From Megalopta genalis (taxonomy: Eukaryota; Arthropoda; Insecta; Hymenoptera; Halictidae): DNA of 64,000 nt. This document shows, piece by piece, positions 58,048 through 64,000 of the stretch. Within the stretch, counting starts at the first letter, position 1. Each line of letters begins with the position of its first letter. Location: NCBI RefSeq assembly GCF_051020955.1, contig NC_135014.1, forward strand, positions 25,657,221-25,721,220, given 5' to 3'. A program made the position numbers and the translations under genes. Under the pieces are notes generated by a model. The model saw only the letters and a program-made list of their open reading frames with translations. It was not told the DNA's origin and made no database searches.

Positions 58048-59429
58048 AGGTTATGATGTCGAACGCATTAGAGGACTTTCGAATCTTGGTACGCCGAATA
58101 ATTTAGAATGTCCCGAAGGAACTTGTTTTCGATTCTCCGATTGCTCCAACCCACTGGATCCATCGATCGAAATTATTTTCAAGCGTCCCCCGTTTTCGCG
58201 AGCGTTCCTCCGATCGCGTTCCACGTTCGCTGACCGATCGGAAATTCGGATGAACCGATCCCCCAACGAAAGAACCCACGATCGATCGCGACGCTTGTCT
58301 ACAAGGATCGATATTCTCGTTGAAAGCGGTAAGGCATTATCGGATATGTCGGCTGAGATCTTCGAATTGCTCCAGTGATCGCGGTACATCGAATGCTTTA
58401 CAAAAATATCGTCTCGCTGTTTTCGTGCCCCGTAACCCGCGTGCTCCACCGTAACCCTGCTTTCTTAGTTTTCGGGGCGGTGAACTTCGTTACGGATGCT
58501 TCGTTTTATTTTATTCTTTCTTTTTTTCCTTCTTCCTTGCTTCCTTCGTTTCTTTCTCGTTTCTTTTTATCCACTTTTTTTTTTTTTTAGAAAAATTCGC
58601 TTCGAAAACAAGAAGAAATACTATAGCACGAGGTATATTTTTTCAGCCGGAAAGCAGCTAGCCAACATTTATTCTTCGCGTCGCTCGACTTCTTTTTCGA
58701 TACGTCGTTCCGATTCTTCTTATATTTCTTCTTCTTCTTCTTCTTTCGATTCTTCGAAACCGCGTTCGCCGTCCTCGGTCCGCGTTTCGTCGACTCAACT
58801 GCCGGGCTATCGCGTTCCTCCCGGTTCGTTCCGCCGGTTCGTTCCGCCGGTTCTTCTCGGTTTTTGGCACATTTTATCGGAACGTGTACTCGCGATGGCG
58901 CACACCAACGACCAGAAAATTCGATCTTGTCGAGATAAACTGTCGATTCTGTTGCGACAAGGACAGCGATCGAGAAGATTCGGAGATCTTGTGGCAAGAG
59001 TTTCGTTTCGGATCGATAGCGGGATCCGGTAGCGGGAGAACGCGTGTTCGGTCGTCCTTGTCGCAAGCAAATGGAACGGAAAATTATTTCGTCGAGTGTC
59101 TCGATTGAGGATCGTTTATTGAGAATCATGTGTTTAGATCGTGAAGTGTAAAATGTTAATATCGGTAGAGAATATATCACAAATTTAACGTGAGTGGAAT
59201 CTTAACAAAATAACACGTTCTTTCGTGTGACGTGATTTTGCCTCGCTCGGCCAAGTACCGTCGCTGCTTTATCGATTCGTGTGTCGCGTTGCAAACCGAG
59301 TCAACGGATCAAGCCGATCAGAGAGACGATATTAGGGTTGAATTCGACTCTCGAGGAGTCTACGATCATCGAACCGGACCGACTTTCGAACGGACGTCCG
59401 AATTTTTGTCGGATAACGTACCTGGAATC

Positions 59430-59482
59430 GCGAATTACGAACGACCTATTACGAATTACGGATTACGAATTACGAATTATTC
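59430..59482. repeat. AATTACGA-type tandem repeat
   Basis: Six or so imperfect copies of an 8-9-bp unit (TTACGAA / ACGAATTAC). Confidence 0.7.
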
Positions 59483-59836
59483 GGAAATAAGATTTCAGAT
59501 TCGAGAAGACGGTTCTTATGCTCCGTTACGCGCGTGTACGCATCGTTCCGAAAGAAACGAATGTTCGTCGAACGCCGAATGCGATTCCGTTAACCTTTGC
59601 AGTCCGCGTTAACTCGGTTTCCAATCTGTTGGCACAATTGTAGCCAAAATGATCGCGCGACATGGTTCGAGGAAATCGCAGATACAGTACGATCGATCGA
59701 AGGTGACGCGGCGTGAATTTTTGAATCGCTGGTGCCTCTCATCCGATCGTTCCTCCCTCTTTTACCATCGACTCGCCGCCGTTCGGCTATATTTTCGTTT
59801 TCATTTTACGCGTACGCGACAATTCTATCGAAGCTT

Positions 59837-59897
59837 CGCACGGTTATATCGCACGGTTATATCGCACGGTTATATCGTACGGTTATATCGCATGGTT
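59837..59897. repeat. 13-bp tandem repeat, about 4.7 copies
   Basis: Unit CGCACGGTTATAT starts at 59837, 59850, 59863, 59876 (with CGTACGG) and 59889 (partial, CGCATGG). Confidence 0.92.
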
Positions 59898-60125
59898 CGT
59901 TTGTTTTACGGGTTTCCCGGTTTTCTTAGTTTTTCGAAGCGAGACGATCGCGGACGATCGGTTCTTGATGAAGACGGCGACAAAGGTGGCGACAAAAATG
60001 GCGATAGCGACGGCGGGATCGCGCGGACTCGGGTGCGCGTCGAACACACACACCGTTAAATTACATCGAACTTTGTAAAAGGTAGAGAGATTCGCGTTAA
60101 ACGAGACGCGCCGACCGTGACTATC

Positions 60126-60157
60126 GCAACAACAACGACGACGACGACGACGACGAT
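60126..60157. repeat. (CAA)n(CGA)n microsatellite
   Basis: Short trinucleotide runs CAACAACAA then ACG/CGA repeated about six times. Confidence 0.92.
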
Positions 60158-60261
60158 GCTACGGTTTTTGCTCGTCAATGATGAACCGCTCCGATCGCGC
60201 GTGAATTACAATTATCCTTGCAACGGCTACGAATCTCGTTAGAAGATCGTCTACCCTCTAC

Positions 60262-60385
60262 TATACTAATACTAAAACTCTAAGAATCTAAAATTCTAAA
60301 ACACTAAAACCCTAAAACTCTAAAACTGTGAAACTCTAGAATTCTAAAACTCTAACGTTTTAACATTCTAACACTCTAAAACAAA
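60262..60385. repeat. Degenerate CTAAAA-type repeat
   Basis: About 14 imperfect copies of an 8-10-bp unit resembling CTCTAAAA, one reading ACCCTAAAAC. It is too irregular to be a telomere-type array. Confidence 0.75.
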
Positions 60386-62550
60386 CGTACCAACGAATTT
60401 TCGACTATCGAAACGAAATCACGCGATTCACTCGAATCCTACGACATCGAACTTCACACAATTTCGATGGAAACTTATTCTAAGGGCTGCAAACGTGGCC
60501 GATGAAGAAAAAATCGTGCTCGTTGGAAAACTCCTAAGCTCCCGAGTCGTTCGATCGTGTTCGACGGTGACGAGAGTCGAGGTTCGCTACGATCGCGCTA
60601 CGTATAAAATCTGGCGTTCTCGCGGTGTTCCCAAGAATTATCGTTAAAAGTGCCGATTCTCGCGAGGCTCTTAGATTTCGTTGGATCTCGTTAGATTTCG
60701 CGGAGAGGCAACGTCCCTTTGTCGTTGGCAAACGTGCTCGAGCTTCGTTTCCGTGGATCGCGATCGACGCGACGTCGCGTCCAGTTGTTCCGACGATCGT
60801 CCGCGTTCGCGAACATGGTTTCGCGGTTCCACGGTTTCTCGGGCGATTCCCACGGGATCTTGTTCGCTTCTTTTGTTCGCCCATTTTCGCGATCGTCCGC
60901 GATCGTCCGCGATGCTCGAACACCGAACGATCGGGTATCGGACCCGATGCTACGTACGCGATCTTTACGTTTAGGTAACATTTTCAAAATATTCGCACAT
61001 TTATAGAACTTTTTTTCCGTCTTTTTCTCTTCGTTCGGGTATCGGACACGCGCAGGGAACGACGCGGGGATCGGAAGCGCGTTCTCGGTCGTGCCCGATC
61101 GCCCCCGGTAGGTAGAAGTTGCAATTCCACTACGATAGTCAATAATATAATATGTATGTATAATATACAATACTTTGTTAAGCCTCAACAATTCCCATAA
61201 TAAGTCTGTATTAGTCGCGGGCACGTATCGGTCGGGACTTTCGTCGATCGTGCCGACGATTTTCTGAATTTTCCGAATTTTCCGAACTTAACATCCTCGA
61301 GAAATTCACGGTGAAACGAACGGATGAACTCGCTTCGCTGGAATAAAGAAAACTCTGGTGATTCGTCCAAATCGAACGCGATACGAGTCGGTTTTTTTTC
61401 AACGAACTCTATAATTTCTTAAATATATCGTTTTGCAAGCGAAACATACCGTACCGATACCACGAGCGATATCGATAAATTGACCGTACCCGATCGAAAC
61501 GAAACCGGCCGTTTAATTTAGTAAACTCGCGATATCGGAAACAACGGAACGAAGCGCGATCCCTCGGCGACCGATCGACGAAAATCCGTACCGGTGTCGT
61601 TGGCCGCGGTGTGTCATCGATAACGCATTAGTCAACAGTGAATATCCGTGTCTCCCGCTCGCGTACCGGAGCGGAGGTGTTCGTTTCTGTTCGCGTCCGT
61701 ATCCGTGTCCGCGTTAGTTTCGAGCCGATTGCGAGCGTTCGCGAGATCCTCGGTCATCGGTTCGTTCGGATCTCGCAACCGAAAAGCATGCGCCTGCTAG
61801 AATCCGTGGATCGTCCTGGATCGAGGATCTCCGTTACGATCAATGGTACATCATAATTACTATACACGAAACAATCCCTAATATTTTGGCACAGACAACT
61901 TCCTCGCTTCGAGATCCTCCTCGCACGTAACAGTGTCCGTCGACCGAGTCGCGAGTCCCGCGTGCTCGAGAGTCCAACGTTCTGCTCGACGAGCATCCCG
62001 TCTTCGGCGCCGCCCCGTTGTCCCGTCGCACCGTCGCACCGCGCGTCGTCGGCGAACCGCTAACCGCTAACGGAAGCATGTTCGGATCGTTGGCCTACTC
62101 TCGAGCAGCAACGGGGACGCGACAACTGTCCTACCGGTTATCGTCCGATCGACTCGCTAATCGAGCTTCCATCACCGTTAACGTCCTCCACCGCTGCTCG
62201 TTTTTGTTCGATGGTTCCCACCACCCAGAGCCAGGTTCGATTAGCACCTAACCGAGAGCTCGACCGTCGAGTCGAGTCGAGTCCGCGCGCGGAGAAGACG
62301 AAGAGAGCGGGGACGCGTCGCGATATCCTCTTGTTCGAACCCGACGCGTGCCCCGGGTGCCCGACGCGTCCGCGATCGTTTCGCGATCGCGGACGTCGTC
62401 GAGGTCCCCCCGTTCCCGTTCGACTTCTCTTCGGCATCGCCGACTCGGTCGCCGCGTGCTTCAGCGTCGAGGACGCTCCACGCGCGTTAAAGGTCGAACT
62501 CTCGACGCGTTGGGCTACGGTGGCTCCGGCTCGGAGGTGGGAGATTCCTG

Positions 62551-63103
62551 CTACGCTTCCAAGAATATCAGAGCCGTCGGCTTCGGCTCGAGGTTGCTCT
62601 TCTTCGCCTCCACCACCAGGAACTCGATCTCGTTGCGGTCGCGCCTCGCGAACGACTCCGCGATCAGTCTTGCCACCTCCTGGTGATGCAGACCTGGAAC
62701 AAGAACCTCCGTACACCATCGTTTCGCTTTCCATTTCGCTTTACATTTCTCTCCGTGGGTCTCGGATAGATCCAAGATTCGCGACCTAACCGCGCGCGTC
62801 CCGCTGGCTACGAATCTCTGCGCAAAACGAAAATCGACCTTAACGTTCGAGCTGTTCGCTGAAAATTTGCCGCAGTTTTTCGTTTACGCCGATACGAAAG
62901 AACCGAAATTCGTTTGCTCCTTTTTCAAGTACGCGTAACGATAATAGACGAATACCAATATCAGTTCTGAAATTACCTTCGACTTTGTGGCCGTCGACTT
63001 CTAGAATCAATTGACCGACTTCTAGCCCGCCAGCCTCGTACGCCGCTCCGTTATCCTGCGAACACAACGACTCGCGTCAGTGCGCTCGACGATGTCGCCG
63101 ACG

Positions 63104-63183
<80 letters not shown>

Positions 63184-63644
63184 ATTGATATTAACGAACG
63201 CGAAAACTGGTGAACGCTCTTTTCCTCCTAATCTCGGCCTAACCCTAACCCTCGGGGTGTCGACGTAACCCGTAATAAATACAATTAGAAAAGCTTTCGA
63301 AAAATAATAGAACGCGAGAACTCGATCGATGGACTCACGTGTATGTTGATGATCCTGGGCAACGGATGCTTGGTGTTGGCCCCGCCCTCGATGGCAATCC
63401 CCAAAATCGATTTGGTCTTCTTGACGGTGATCCTCAGGTTCCCCTGATGATCGGGCACCACCAGAGCACCGTCCTCTTCCCTTCTCTCGGACATTTCGCT
63501 TCTGGTCAGCCTTTGAGCGCTGTGGTGCCTTCTCGGTGGACCACCGGCACCGCCGGCCCCGGCGGACCCGCCACCGGAGCCACCCTCTTCGAGCAGCTGA
63601 GCTTCCTGCATGTCGAAGCTCCGCGAGAGCTTGTGCGCGAGTTC
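62551..63644 (-). CDS. Whirlin/dyschronic orthologue, last three coding exons (partial)
   Basis: Three exons on the minus strand: 63644-63339 (306 nt, phase 0), 63055-62977 (79 nt) and 62693-62551 (143 nt, stop TAG), with GT-AG introns of 283 bp each. Acceptors are CCCGTTTCAG, TGTTCGCAG and CTTGTTCCAG; donors are GTGAGT and GTAATT. Together they encode the C-terminal PDZ domain: NLRITVKKTKSILGIAIEGG with the LGIA carboxylate-binding loop, PLPRIINIH across the first junction, VGQLILEVDG, then the alpha-B helix LHHQEVARLIAESF and the last strand EIEFLVVE. This matches PDZ3 of whirlin (Drosophila dyschronic), a scaffold of stereocilia and synapses that binds ligand C-termini and ion-channel partners. 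The alpha-B His suits class I ligands. A 17-residue tail follows (KKSNLEPKPTALIFLEA). The upstream exons with PDZ1 and PDZ2 lie beyond the window. Confidence 0.85.
63104..63182. repeat. (TC)n microsatellite in a whirlin-like intron
   Basis: About 39 TC dinucleotides inside the 283-bp intron between the penultimate and preceding exons. On the transcribed strand this is a GA run near the acceptor side. Confidence 0.97.
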
Positions 63645-64000
63645 CTGAAACGGGCAAAGCTATGGTTTACCATCGGCGATCGACGATCTGGTCCGGCCCG
63701 ATCCGATCCGATCCGATCCGATCGAATCCGGTTCGGTCCGGTCCGATCCGGCTTCCGGTCGACCCCGCAGCTTCGTGACAGCCTCGCGACAGTTTGTCTC
63801 GCGACAGCCAACGTTTCGAACATTCGTCGTCGCTATCTTCCCTTTCCCATTCGCTCTTTCATTTCGTTACCCCTCTCGGATAGTCGATGATAAAAATTTT
63901 CAAGCTCGCGCATCGTTCGCAGAGGCTGCTAGACGGACCTTTGATCTTTAGTTCGCAATGGTTGATTTTACAGACGATACGCGTAAATCGTATGCCCGAT
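63645..64000 (-). other. Intron of the whirlin-like gene (partial)
   Basis: Sequence upstream of the exon starting at 63644 on the minus strand. No further exon is recognised before the window ends. It contains (GATCC)n at about 63699-63721, then GGTCC/GATCC variants to about 63750. Confidence 0.6.

Larger units (their letters stand above)
55431..62550. other. Gene-free CpG-rich interval (possible long 3' UTR or intergenic)
   Basis: About 7 kb with abundant TCG, CGAT and GATCG words and several microsatellites. Open frames of 60-214 codons occur on both strands but follow composition or run through the GA/TC repeats; none shows a domain. The last exon of the whirlin-like gene ends at 62551 on the minus strand, so part of this interval should be its 3' UTR. 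Candidate minus-strand AATAAA signals exist, for example at 55487-55492. The extent cannot be decided from sequence. Confidence 0.5.

Noticed and set aside
60262..60385. CTAAAA-type repeat as a telomere relic
   Set aside because: Units vary in length and sequence and only one resembles CCCTAAA, so a simple AT-rich minisatellite explains it.
63236..63256. Short CCTAACCCTAACCCT stretch, telomere-like
   Set aside because: Only two to three units inside an intron, which is too short to be a telomere or a meaningful interstitial array.
63022..63657. 211-codon minus-strand frame overlapping the whirlin-like exons
   Set aside because: It is out of frame with the spliced PDZ coding sequence and runs through the intron and its (TC)n repeat.

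Overview
This window is eukaryotic, and most likely from an insect. The support is an R1-clade non-LTR retrotransposon, Ty1/copia-type solo LTRs with perfect ends, spliced exons with GT-AG introns of 71-283 bp, and the last three exons of a whirlin (Drosophila dyschronic) orthologue. The CpG-rich, TCG/GATCG-rich non-coding sequence at the right end would suit a bee, wasp or ant. That placement is inference, because no diagnostic gene is complete.

Layout. Bases 1-34921 are one tandem satellite made of 9-10 bp G-rich units (ATTCGGGCAG and GTCGGGCAG plus variants). Nineteen AT-rich blocks of about 148-342 bp interrupt it, and it is duplicated at several larger scales with offsets of about 0.75, 2.4, 2.8, 3.6, 4.6, 5.9 and 8 kb. 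A 100-base run of N (34922-35021) joins it to a second, unrelated satellite: about 365 copies of the 11-mer CTTGACATAAC, apparently without variants (35022-39032).

The 11-mer array is interrupted by a full-length R1-clade retrotransposon on the minus strand (39033-45229). Its ORF1 (gag-like, three zinc knuckles) and ORF2 (APE-type endonuclease, reverse transcriptase, C-terminal CCHC) are both intact. The array resumes at 45230-45456 in a degenerating form with poly-G compound units, and ends at a second, different, 5'-truncated and frameshifted R1-clade element (45457-47259). That element carries a nested 633-bp insertion with a 13-bp target duplication. Both R1 elements join the satellite after the same base of the 11-mer (CTTGACAT|T...). 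This is the strongest signal in the window: a satellite acting as a specific landing site for R1-type retrotransposons.

Bases 47260-55430 are AT-rich, transposon-littered DNA. They hold a long foldback repeat, LTR-like promoter fragments, and a dispersed duplication (copy A 50557-52573, copy B 54225-55029). Copy A is interrupted by three solo LTRs, two of which are absent from the aligned sites in copy B. Each copy carries the same apparent first coding exon, 71-nt intron and second exon.

Bases 55431-62550 have no gene I can recognise, only microsatellites and minisatellites. At the right edge (62551-63644, minus strand) lie the last three coding exons of the whirlin-like PDZ gene, which continues beyond the window.
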